Below, piece after piece: positions 6,888 to 12,418 of a stretch of 12,418 nucleotides of DNA. Position 1 is the first letter of the stretch. Each line of letters opens with the position of its first letter. The DNA comes from GCA-002731945 sp036344135. Its GTDB lineage: Bacteria; Pseudomonadota; Alphaproteobacteria; MED-G09. Both the position numbers and the translations under genes were made by a program. Under the pieces are notes generated by a model. It saw only the letters and a list, made by a program, of their open reading frames with translations, searched no databases and was not told the origin of the DNA. The stretch spans positions 1-12,418 of the forward strand of contig JAYYUG010000010.1 of assembly GCA_036344135.1 (NCBI GenBank), given 5' to 3'.

Positions 6888-7672
6888 TGCCTGCTCCCCT
6901 TCTAAATGTTATGATAAAAGCAGCAAAAAAAGCTTCTACAAAACTCAGAAGAGACTTTAACGAATTGGAAAACCTTCAAGTTGGCACTAAAGGTCCAGCA
7001 AATTTTGTCTCTTCAGCAGATATAAGAACTCAAGAAATCATTTTTAATGAACTCTTCAAAGCAAAACCCGATTGGTCTTTTATTATGGAAGAAAAAGCCG
7101 GTGTCCAATCCAAAACCTCAAATAATAGATTTATTATTGACCCTATTGACGGTACTACTAACTTCTTACATGGAAATCCCAACTTCTCGATTTCTATAGC
7201 AGCCGAGGTAGAGGGGAAGCTAGAGATGGCAATGGTTTATTCACCAATTACCGATGAACTTTTTATAGCTGAAAGGGGCAAAGGAGCTTTTTTAAATGAT
7301 AAGAGAATAAGAATAGCAGGAAGAAAAAAATTATCAGAATCAGTAATAGTGACAGGAATTCCGCATCTTGGAAGAGGTGATCCCTTAATTTTTATCAAAG
7401 AGCTTGAGGAATTTATGCCATTAGTGGCCGGCATAAGACGTTCTGGCTCTGCCGCTTTAGATCTAGCATGGTTAGCTGCAGGTAGATACGATGGTTTTTG
7501 GGAAAGAAATCTATCTGAATGGGACATTGCAGCAGGAATCTTACTCGTTAAGGAGGCCGGGGGTGTAGTTACAGGAATTAACGGTAGTAAAAATGATCTT
7601 TTAGAAGGTAATATTCTTGCTGGTAATGAAAGAATACATGATTTATTGTTAAAAAAGATTAACAATATCTGA
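6887..7672 (+). CDS. suhB: Inositol-1-monophosphatase family protein (SuhB-like)
   Basis: This Mg-dependent phosphatase family acts on inositol monophosphate and related sugar phosphates. In some bacteria SuhB also acts as an rRNA transcription antitermination factor. The 261-residue product carries the full metal site: the glutamate pair in IMEEKAG (E68/E69), IDPIDGTTNF (84-93) with D85 and D88, and the C-terminal EWDIAAG (211-217) with D213. The RRSGSAALDLAW segment (184-195) is typical of bacterial SuhB. It begins on the last base of the efp stop, so it is translationally coupled. efp-suhB adjacency is common in alphaproteobacteria. The sequence supports a phosphatase, but the true substrate cannot be told from motifs. 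It is the last gene of the operon; no GC-rich terminator is visible in the following 70 bases. Confidence 0.93.
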   Translation: MPAPLLNVMIKAAKKASTKLRRDFNELENLQVGTKGPANFVSSADIRTQEIIFNELFKAKPDWSFIMEEKAGVQSKTSNNRFIIDPIDGTTNFLHGNPNFSISIAAEVEGKLEMAMVYSPITDELFIAERGKGAFLNDKRIRIAGRKKLSESVIVTGIPHLGRGDPLIFIKELEEFMPLVAGIRRSGSAALDLAWLAAGRYDGFWERNLSEWDIAAGILLVKEAGGVVTGINGSKNDLLEGNILAGNERIHDLLLKKINNI

Positions 7673-7691
7673 TATTTAAACAAGAATTCCC

Positions 7692-7720
7692 TTGCAAGTT
7701 TATCAATGTTACAATATATA
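7692..7720 (+). promoter_or_regulatory. Candidate sigma70 promoter of rpmE
   Basis: TTGCAA (7692-7697) and TATATA (7715-7720) are separated by 17 bases. Transcription would start near 7727 and leave a leader of about 16 bases holding the AGAGGT ribosome site (7733-7738) just before the rpmE ATG. The -35 box lies inside a perfect 8-base palindrome, CTTGCAAG (7691-7698). This is the best-formed promoter on the plus strand of the window. Confidence 0.5.
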
Positions 7721-7742
7721 AATCTGAATTTTAGAGGTTAAG

Positions 7743-8033
7743 ATGAAAAAGGATACACATCCAAATTATCATAATATAAAGGTTGAAATGACTGATGGTA
7801 CAATCTTTGAAACCCGTTCAACTTGGGGACAAGAAGGCGAGACCCTAAAGTTGGACATTGATCCAATATCTCATCCTGCTTGGATAGGAGGAGGCCATAA
7901 ACTTGTTGACCGTGATGGAAGGGTAGGTAAATTTAATAAAAAATTTGAGGGATTTCTTGGAGAAGAAAAGAAGCCTGCTCAAGAAAACAATGATGGTAGT
8001 AAAGACTCTTTAGATGAACCAAAAGAAGAATAG
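7743..8033 (+). CDS. rpmE: 50S ribosomal protein bL31, cysteine-free type
   Basis: bL31 is part of the 50S central protuberance and helps bridge the two subunits. The first 72 residues match the family closely: MKKDTHPNYHNIKV, then STWGQEGETLKLDIDPISHPAW (26-47), then KFNKKFEGFLG (63-73). The protein contains no cysteine, so it lacks the zinc-binding CxxC pairs of some bL31 proteins; the Cys-free form is usual in alphaproteobacteria. A tail of about 23 residues follows, rich in Glu, Asp, Lys and Asn and probably disordered. The AGAGGT Shine-Dalgarno 4 bases before the ATG is among the strongest in the window. It has its own candidate promoter after suhB and ends convergently with the DUF1192 gene 34 bases away. 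Confidence 0.96.
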   Translation: MKKDTHPNYHNIKVEMTDGTIFETRSTWGQEGETLKLDIDPISHPAWIGGGHKLVDRDGRVGKFNKKFEGFLGEEKKPAQENNDGSKDSLDEPKEE

Positions 8034-8066
8034 TTTTTTATTAATTAGAGTTTTATAAATAAAAAA
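8034..8066. terminator. AT-only inverted repeat between convergent genes
   Basis: A perfect 9-bp inverted repeat pairs TTTTTTATT (8034-8042) with AATAAAAAA (8058-8066) around a 15-base loop. It fills almost the entire gap between the rpmE and DUF1192 stop codons. The location suits a bidirectional transcription stop, but the stem has no G or C and would be weak, so the call is tentative. Confidence 0.25.
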
Positions 8067-8067
8067 A

Positions 8068-8262
8068 TTATTTAAAAACATCTTCCGCACTTCTTTTGGA
8101 ATTCTCCTTTGATTTAATTTTTTCTGAACATCTTATTATTTCTCGTTCAAGAATATTGATTCGTAAACCCAACTCCTCAATAGATAATTCATCCAGACTT
8201 TCTTTGTTTATTGCCAACAAAGTAGGTTTTTTTTCTATTAGCTCTTCGTCCATAATTGCCAT
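8068..8262 (-). CDS. DUF1192 family small protein
   Basis: This 64-residue protein has unknown function. It fits the alphaproteobacterial DUF1192 pattern: an acidic start (MAIMDEEL), KKP, then a helix of the form LSIEELGLRINILEREIIRCSEKIKSK (26-52), and a C-terminus with SAEDVFK in place of the family's usual SRxAADxxF ending. The central helix is amphipathic and probably a short coiled coil; there is no membrane or export signal. Two in-frame ATGs exist, at 8262 and 8253. AGAAGG (8270-8265) lies only 2 bases before the first and 11 before the second. I chose 8262 because the family normally begins with Met-Ala before the acidic stretch. An AT-rich -10-like TAATAT near 8271-8276 would give a very short leader. 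It is convergent with rpmE and divergent from trcR. Confidence 0.8.
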   Translation of the reverse strand: MAIMDEELIEKKPTLLAINKESLDELSIEELGLRINILEREIIRCSEKIKSKENSKRSAEDVFK

Positions 8263-8343
8263 AACCTTCTATATTAAAAAAAATAACCATTTATTAAATT
8301 AAAATTATATAGAAAAATTTAGATTTATCTATCTTATAGAACT

Positions 8344-8372
8344 TTTACAAAATATGTTTTATCCTATATATA
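8344..8372 (+). promoter_or_regulatory. Candidate promoter of trcR-purE-purK
   Basis: TTTACA (8344-8349) and TATATA (8367-8372) are separated by 17 bases. The predicted start near 8379 gives a leader of about 18 bases containing AGGAG (8388-8392) ahead of the ATG. The surrounding 134-base gap is extremely AT-rich, so other -10-like matches overlap this one. Confidence 0.42.
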
Positions 8373-8396
8373 GCTATCTTTTAAATTAGGAGAATA

Positions 8397-9116
8397 ATGA
8401 TGTCTCAACCACTTATGCCTAAAGCAACAGCGGTTTGGCTAATAGAAAATACAGTTCTTACTTTTGAACAAATTGCAGATTTCTGTGATCTGCATCTTCT
8501 TGAAGTTCAAGGTATAGCTGATGGTGATGTAGCAAGCGGTATAAAGGGTGCAGACCCCATTGCCGCGGGACAGTTAACACGGGCAGAAATAGAAAAATGC
8601 CAAAAGAATTCCGAAAACAGACTACACGCTGTAGAAAAAAGAGGTGATCTACCTAAAGTTAAAAGAAGAGTTGGCCCAAAATATACGCCTTTGTCAAAAA
8701 GACAAGAACGTCCTGACGCCATCTTTTGGCTTGTAAGAAATCATCCTGAATTACTGGACGCACAAATTTCCCGACTAGTTGGAACTACAAAAAATACTAT
8801 TCAATCTATAAGGGATAGAACCCATTGGAATTCTTCTTTTTTGAATCCTGTTGATCCAGTTTCATTGGGTATATGTTCTCAAGTTGACCTAGATAAAGAA
8901 GTCGAAAAGGCATCCAAAAGAAATGAAAATCGGAAAAAAAAGGAAGAAAAAGAAGAGTCATCTGCTACTAAGATAGACTCCGTAGAAACAGAGAATGTTA
9001 TTGAAACTTTAGTAGAAGAACCAAATACACAAATTCCCCATGAAGAAAAAATTGAAGAGAAACATTATGATGCAGATAGTGTTTTTTCGAAATTAAAAGA
9101 ATTAAAAGAAGAATAA
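8397..9116 (+). CDS. trcR: DUF1013 / TrcR-type cell-cycle transcriptional regulator
   Basis: The first 173 residues fit the alphaproteobacterial DUF1013 family, whose members are now named TrcR and regarded as transcription regulators tied to the cell cycle. Two helix-turn-helix-like segments are visible: ATAVWLIENTVLTFEQIADF (11-30) and AIFWLVRNHPELLDAQISRL (107-126), the latter followed by VGTTKNTIQSIRDRTHW (127-143), which reads as a recognition helix. HTHs are joined by a basic linker (KVKRRVGPKYTPLSKRQ). After about residue 173 a lysine/glutamate-rich, low-complexity tail of some 65 residues appears disordered. AGGAG (8388-8392) precedes two adjacent ATGs, 8397 and 8400; either could be used, and the family N-terminus (M-x-QPLMPKATAVW) slightly favours the second. 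The purE start follows after 19 bases, suggesting a shared transcript. Direct DNA targets cannot be inferred. Confidence 0.88.
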   Translation: MMSQPLMPKATAVWLIENTVLTFEQIADFCDLHLLEVQGIADGDVASGIKGADPIAAGQLTRAEIEKCQKNSENRLHAVEKRGDLPKVKRRVGPKYTPLSKRQERPDAIFWLVRNHPELLDAQISRLVGTTKNTIQSIRDRTHWNSSFLNPVDPVSLGICSQVDLDKEVEKASKRNENRKKKEEKEESSATKIDSVETENVIETLVEEPNTQIPHEEKIEEKHYDADSVFSKLKELKEE

Positions 9117-9121
9117 ATTTT

Positions 9122-9126
9122 AAGGA
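9122..9126 (+). promoter_or_regulatory. Ribosome binding site deciding the purE TTG start
   Basis: AAGGA lies 9 bases before TTG 9136. The only nearby in-frame ATG is inside the conserved VMGSQSD strand, too late to be a start, so this site supports initiation at TTG. Confidence 0.65.
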
Positions 9127-9135
9127 TTAATATTT

Positions 9136-9639
9136 TTGGCAAGACAGTCTCAAAAGAAAGCTCTTATCTCTATTGTAATGGGAAGCCAGTCAGATTGGGA
9201 AACGATGAAAGAGGCAGCAGATTTTCTTGAAGAATTAAATATTCCTTATGAAAAAAAAGTAGTATCAGCACATAGAACGCCTAAAAGGCTTTATAATTTC
9301 TCTAAAAAAGCTAAAAAATCTGGTTTAAAAGTTATAATAGCTGGCGCGGGAGGCGCCGCTCACCTTCCTGGAATGATTGCTTCGCTAACATCTTTGCCTG
9401 TTTTGGGAGTACCGATCGAGAGTAAATCTCTAAAAGGAATAGACAGTCTTTTGTCAATAGCTCAAATGCCGGCAGGAGTACCTGTGGGAACATTGGCCAT
9501 TGGAAAAGCTGGTGCGAAGAATGCTGCCATTTTAGCTGTATCAATAATTTCTCTTTCTAACAAATTCTATGAGACAAAGATCGAAAATTGGAGAGAGAAT
9601 TTAACAGGAAATGTTCCTTTAAGCCCTACAAATGAGTAA
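9136..9639 (+). CDS. purE: N5-carboxyaminoimidazole ribonucleotide mutase (class I PurE)
   Basis: PurE moves the carboxyl group of N5-CAIR to give CAIR in purine biosynthesis. The 167-residue product has the class I PurE motifs: MGSQSDWETM (15-24) binding the phosphate, SAHRTP (44-49) with the catalytic His46, AGAGGAAHLPGM (69-80), GVPIESK (91-97) and SIAQMPAGVPV (107-117). The presence of purK next door confirms the bacterial two-step, mutase-type route rather than a direct AIR carboxylase. The start is TTG at 9136 with AAGGA 9 bases upstream. It follows trcR by 19 bases and overlaps purK by 8 bases (ATG 9632 before the TAA at 9637), so purE and purK are translationally coupled. Length and motif order are normal. 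Confidence 0.96.
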   Translation: MARQSQKKALISIVMGSQSDWETMKEAADFLEELNIPYEKKVVSAHRTPKRLYNFSKKAKKSGLKVIIAGAGGAAHLPGMIASLTSLPVLGVPIESKSLKGIDSLLSIAQMPAGVPVGTLAIGKAGAKNAAILAVSIISLSNKFYETKIENWRENLTGNVPLSPTNE

Positions 9640-10705
9640 AAACATTATTGTTGGAATTTTCGGTGGTGGTCAACTAGGTATGATGCTTTGCGAAGCTGCA
9701 AAAAAATTAAAAGTTAGAACCCATATTTTTTGCCCGGATACAAATGCGCCTGCTCAATTTCATTCAGATTTTTTTACTAACGCGGATTACATGAATGAAG
9801 ACGATGTTTTGCAATTTGAAAAATCCGTTGATTTTATAACGTATGAATTCGAAAATATTCCTTTAGAGACTATCAATAGTCTTGCTAACAAATCAAAAAT
9901 AAGGCCTGGGAAATTAAGTCTAGAAAAAAGCCAAGACAGATTATTAGAAAAAAGATTCCTAGACAGCTTAAATATTAAAATAGCACCTTATATTAAGGTA
10001 ACCTCACCAGAAGATATTTCAAGAGCACAAGATCAGTTTGGAGAAAGTATTCTAAAAACCCGTACCTTGGGATATGATGGAAAAGGTCAGATAAAAATAA
10101 AAAAAACAATTGATCCAATTTTCTATTTTAAAGAAATAAAATCTAAATCGATAATAGAGAAAAGGATTGATTTCAAGTTTGAGATTTCACAAATAATAGC
10201 AAGAGACTCTTATGGAAACATCGCAATATACCCAATTGTGAGAAACATTCATGAAAATCATATTCTTAAGCATACTTTTGCACCTGCGGCATTGGAGGAA
10301 GATTTAGTCACTAAGGTTCAAGAAATATCGAGGATCATTATTAAAGGGTTGAATCATGTTGGAGTCCTTTCAATTGAATTTTTTGTAACAAAAGGAGATG
10401 TTTTGGTTAATGAAATAGCTCCTAGGGTCCATAATTCTGGTCACTGGAACATCGAAGGATGTTCTGTAAGTCAATTTGAACAGCATTTAAGATGTGTTAT
10501 AGATGAAGAAGTTCTAGATCCATCTTTTTTATTTGATGCACACATGATTAATATAATCGGAGACGAAATAGCGGACTGGAACAATAAAAGCGAAGAATCT
10601 AATGAATTTGTGCACTTATACAAGAAAAAAGATATTAAAGATGGTAGAAAGATGGGTCATGTTACTTACATATACAAAAAAGGTAAGTTACCAAAAAAAC
10701 TTTAA
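9632..10705 (+). CDS. purK: 5-(carboxyamino)imidazole ribonucleotide synthase (PurK)
   Basis: PurK uses ATP and bicarbonate to carboxylate AIR to N5-CAIR, the substrate of PurE. The 357-residue ATP-grasp protein shows an N-terminal nucleotide fold with IFGGGQLGMML (9-19), YEFENIP (71-77), the ATP-grasp phosphate loop TLGYDGKGQ (145-153), and the metal/nucleotide motif SIEFFV (247-252) then NEIAPRVHNSGHW (260-272). The family's aspartate/glutamate ligands E249 and E261 are present. Length is slightly short of or equal to typical PurK. ATG 9632 overlaps the purE stop, so no separate ribosome site is needed. It ends in a lysine-rich tail. The 82 bases before rpsU contain no clear terminator. Confidence 0.96.
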   Translation: MSKNIIVGIFGGGQLGMMLCEAAKKLKVRTHIFCPDTNAPAQFHSDFFTNADYMNEDDVLQFEKSVDFITYEFENIPLETINSLANKSKIRPGKLSLEKSQDRLLEKRFLDSLNIKIAPYIKVTSPEDISRAQDQFGESILKTRTLGYDGKGQIKIKKTIDPIFYFKEIKSKSIIEKRIDFKFEISQIIARDSYGNIAIYPIVRNIHENHILKHTFAPAALEEDLVTKVQEISRIIIKGLNHVGVLSIEFFVTKGDVLVNEIAPRVHNSGHWNIEGCSVSQFEQHLRCVIDEEVLDPSFLFDAHMINIIGDEIADWNNKSEESNEFVHLYKKKDIKDGRKMGHVTYIYKKGKLPKKL

Positions 10706-10787
10706 TTTCATCATATTTATTTCAAAACTAGACATTATTAATAACTTTTGATAATCAGAAACCTTGTTATAAGGAATTATATCTTTT

Positions 10788-11027
10788 ATGGAAGTTTCAG
10801 TTCGAGATAATAATATAGAACAAGCACTTCGTGTGTTAAAAAAGAAGATGCAAAGAGAGGGTATTTTTCGAGAAGTTAAATTGAGAAATAGCTACGAAAA
10901 ACCTTCTGAAAGGAAAGCTCGTGAAAAATCTGAGGCAATCCGTAGGGCTAGAAAACTTTCACGAAAAAGAGCTATGCGAGAAGGATTGATTCCTATGCCA
11001 AAAAAGACTCCCTATAAAGAATTCTGA
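10788..11027 (+). CDS. rpsU: 30S ribosomal protein bS21
   Basis: bS21 binds near the 16S rRNA 3' end on the 30S platform and is needed for efficient initiation. The 79-residue product matches the family: VSVRDNNIEQALRVLKKKMQ (3-22), then FREVKLRNSYEKPSERKARE (27-46) and a highly basic C-terminal helix (AIRRARKLSRKRAMR, 50-64). It is a little longer than the roughly 70 residues of E. coli, as in other alphaproteobacteria. AAGGA (10771-10775) lies 12 bases before the ATG, farther than optimal. The 82-base gap after purK holds -10-like TATAAG (10768-10773) overlapping that site but no well-spaced -35, so its own promoter is uncertain and read-through from purK is possible. It is tail-to-tail with pntB, with only 3 bases between stop codons. 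Confidence 0.96.
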   Translation: MEVSVRDNNIEQALRVLKKKMQREGIFREVKLRNSYEKPSERKAREKSEAIRRARKLSRKRAMREGLIPMPKKTPYKEF

Positions 11028-11030
11028 TTT

Positions 11031-12418
11031 TTATAAATTTGAGGATATTTCTTCTGTCATTTTCTTTGCGTCTGACAATAACATCATAGTATTTTCCTGA
11101 TAAAACAAATCATTATCAATACCTGCATAGCCAATACCTAGACTCCTTTTAACAAAAAGGACTGTCTTTGCGTTTTCTACTTCTAATATTGGCATTCCGT
11201 ATATTGGACTTTTCGGGTCATTCTTTGCAGCGGGGTTGGTGATATCATTTGCTCCAAGAACAAAAGCTACGTCTGTTTGAGGAAAATCCGAATTTATTTC
11301 ATTTAGTTCAAATATTTCATCATAGGAAACATCTGCTTCTGCCAACAGAACATTCATATGCCCCGGCATTCTTCCAGCGACTGGATGAATAGCAAAAGAA
11401 ACTTTAATACCCATTTTTTTCAGTTTATCAGTCATTTCTTTTAAGGCATTTTGAGCTCTTGCCACTGCCATGCCGTATCCTGGAACAATTATTATAGAAC
11501 TAGCATTTTTTAATATGAAAGAGGCATCATCTGCCGATCCTATCTTAACAGGTTTATTTTCATTGCTAGATATTCCTATCGATTCTTCCCCGAAACCACC
11601 CATAATTACAGCTACAAAGGAACGGTTCATCGCTTTACACATAATGTAGGATAGAATTGCTCCTGAAGAGCCTACCAATGCACCAGTTATAACTAATGCA
11701 AGATTTCCTAAGGTGAAACCTATAATTGCCGCAGCAAAACCTGAGTAAGAGTTTAACACTGAAATTACAACAGGCATATCTGCTCCACCGATTGGAATGA
11801 TCAATAATGGACCGAGAGACAAAGCTAAAATTGTTATAATTAAAAATAATATAGTTTGATTAAATTGAATCTCGAGAAGCATAGAAAAAGCACCAATAAG
11901 AAAGATACCTAAAAGAAAGATATTTAATAAATGTCTAAATGGTAAGATAATGGGAGCGCCAGACATTGTCCCTTGAAGTTTTAAAAAAGCAATCACAGAA
12001 CCTGAAAAGGTTATTGATCCAATTAAAATGCCTAACAGCATTTCTATTAAACTAGAAACTTTAATTTGGTCCTCATGAATAAGTCCAAATGATTCAGGAG
12101 ATAAAAATGCCGCCCAGGCTACACAAACTGCTGATAATCCTCCCATTGAGTTTAACGCGGCTACCATCTGAGGCATGTCAGTCATCGCGACTTTCTTTGA
12201 CAAGATTCCACCTATTGTTGCACCTATAGTTATTCCTGAAACAATAAGAATCCAGTTAATCAGGTGATGATTATCAAGATTTATAATTGTTACAAGAAAA
12301 GCCAAAAACATCCCAAACATGCCTAGATAATTACCTACACGCGCAGTTTCTGGTGATGAAAGGCCCCTTATAGCCAAAACAAATAAGATACCTGATGTAA
12401 GATATAAAATGGATGTTA
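11031..12418 (-). CDS. pntB: NAD(P) transhydrogenase subunit beta (5' end beyond window)
   Basis: PntB is the membrane and NADP(H)-binding subunit of the proton-translocating transhydrogenase, which makes NADPH from NADH. The frame stays open to the right edge and residues upstream of the first TTG (12377) read SILYLTSGILFVLAIRGLSS, the normal first membrane segment, so that TTG is internal and only a few N-terminal residues are missing. About eight or nine hydrophobic segments follow (domain II), then a soluble domain III with VPGYGMAVARAQ and HPVAGRMPGHMNVLLAEADV binding NADP, LGANDITNPAA, and SLGIGYAGIDNDLF. The position of the proton-channel histidine of the E. coli enzyme (MPELVAILHSF) is Asn here (MPQMVAALNSM, codon 12152-12150). 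pntA would lie upstream, to the right of the window, but is not seen. Confidence 0.96.
   Translation of the reverse strand, partial: TSILYLTSGILFVLAIRGLSSPETARVGNYLGMFGMFLAFLVTIINLDNHHLINWILIVSGITIGATIGGILSKKVAMTDMPQMVAALNSMGGLSAVCVAWAAFLSPESFGLIHEDQIKVSSLIEMLLGILIGSITFSGSVIAFLKLQGTMSGAPIILPFRHLLNIFLLGIFLIGAFSMLLEIQFNQTILFLIITILALSLGPLLIIPIGGADMPVVISVLNSYSGFAAAIIGFTLGNLALVITGALVGSSGAILSYIMCKAMNRSFVAVIMGGFGEESIGISSNENKPVKIGSADDASFILKNASSIIIVPGYGMAVARAQNALKEMTDKLKKMGIKVSFAIHPVAGRMPGHMNVLLAEADVSYDEIFELNEINSDFPQTDVAFVLGANDITNPAAKNDPKSPIYGMPILEVENAKTVLFVKRSLGIGYAGIDNDLFYQENTMMLLSDAKKMTEEISSNL

Noticed and set aside
7664..7676. Inverted repeat AATATC-T-GATATT at the suhB stop as a terminator
   Set aside because: A one-base centre cannot form an RNA hairpin loop of that stem, the stem is almost all AT, and no T-run follows.
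7237..7683. Minus-strand ORF of 148 codons opposite suhB
   Set aside because: It lies wholly over the conserved phosphatase coding sequence; its residues show no family pattern and no promoter or ribosome site precedes it.
8096..8302. Plus-strand ORF of 68 codons opposite the DUF1192 gene
   Set aside because: The minus-strand frame matches a known alphaproteobacterial family, while this one is a hydrophobic/serine-rich complement with no support.
12375..12377. TTG at 12377 as the start codon of pntB
   Set aside because: The frame stays open to the window edge and the residues before it form the conserved first membrane segment of PntB, so the gene simply continues outside.

Overview
The window is AT-rich chromosomal DNA from an alphaproteobacterium, probably a small-genome, free-living lineage. 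The evidence is several families and gene orders typical of that class: a DUF1013/TrcR-type regulator, a DUF1192 protein, a coiled-coil gene directly ahead of zapA, tkt-gap-pgk-fba followed by efp-suhB, and a cysteine-free bL31. Intergenic gaps are short, Shine-Dalgarno motifs are often weak, and TTG starts occur. I cannot fix the order or genus from sequence alone. No mobile element, tRNA, rRNA, CRISPR array or foreign-looking block is visible.

Layout. Positions 1-922 read on the minus strand: a small coiled-coil protein, zapA, a structured non-coding gap that is a candidate 6S RNA, then the start of 5-formyltetrahydrofolate cyclo-ligase, which is cut by the left edge. A divergent promoter region (923-1048) separates this from a long plus-strand operon (1049-7672): transketolase, glyceraldehyde-3-phosphate dehydrogenase, phosphoglycerate kinase, class I fructose-bisphosphate aldolase, elongation factor P and a SuhB-type inositol monophosphatase. 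The next genes are rpmE on the plus strand with its own promoter, a convergent DUF1192 gene on the minus strand, and the plus-strand run trcR-purE-purK (8397-10705). rpsU follows on the plus strand. A minus-strand pntB closes the window; its 5' end is cut by the right edge.

How the genes work together. The first four genes of the main operon link lower glycolysis or gluconeogenesis with the non-oxidative pentose phosphate and sugar-phosphate pools. The same transcript carries a translation factor and a phosphatase. PurE and PurK form the bacterial two-step carboxylation of AIR in purine synthesis, behind a putative cell-cycle regulator. PntB is the proton-translocating transhydrogenase subunit that supplies NADPH. 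The window is essentially housekeeping, and I found no convincing undescribed system. The points that merit a second look are the short 6S-like RNA, two unusual residues in PGK, the possible co-transcription of trcR with purEK, and a probable leaderless promoter ahead of the zapA operon.
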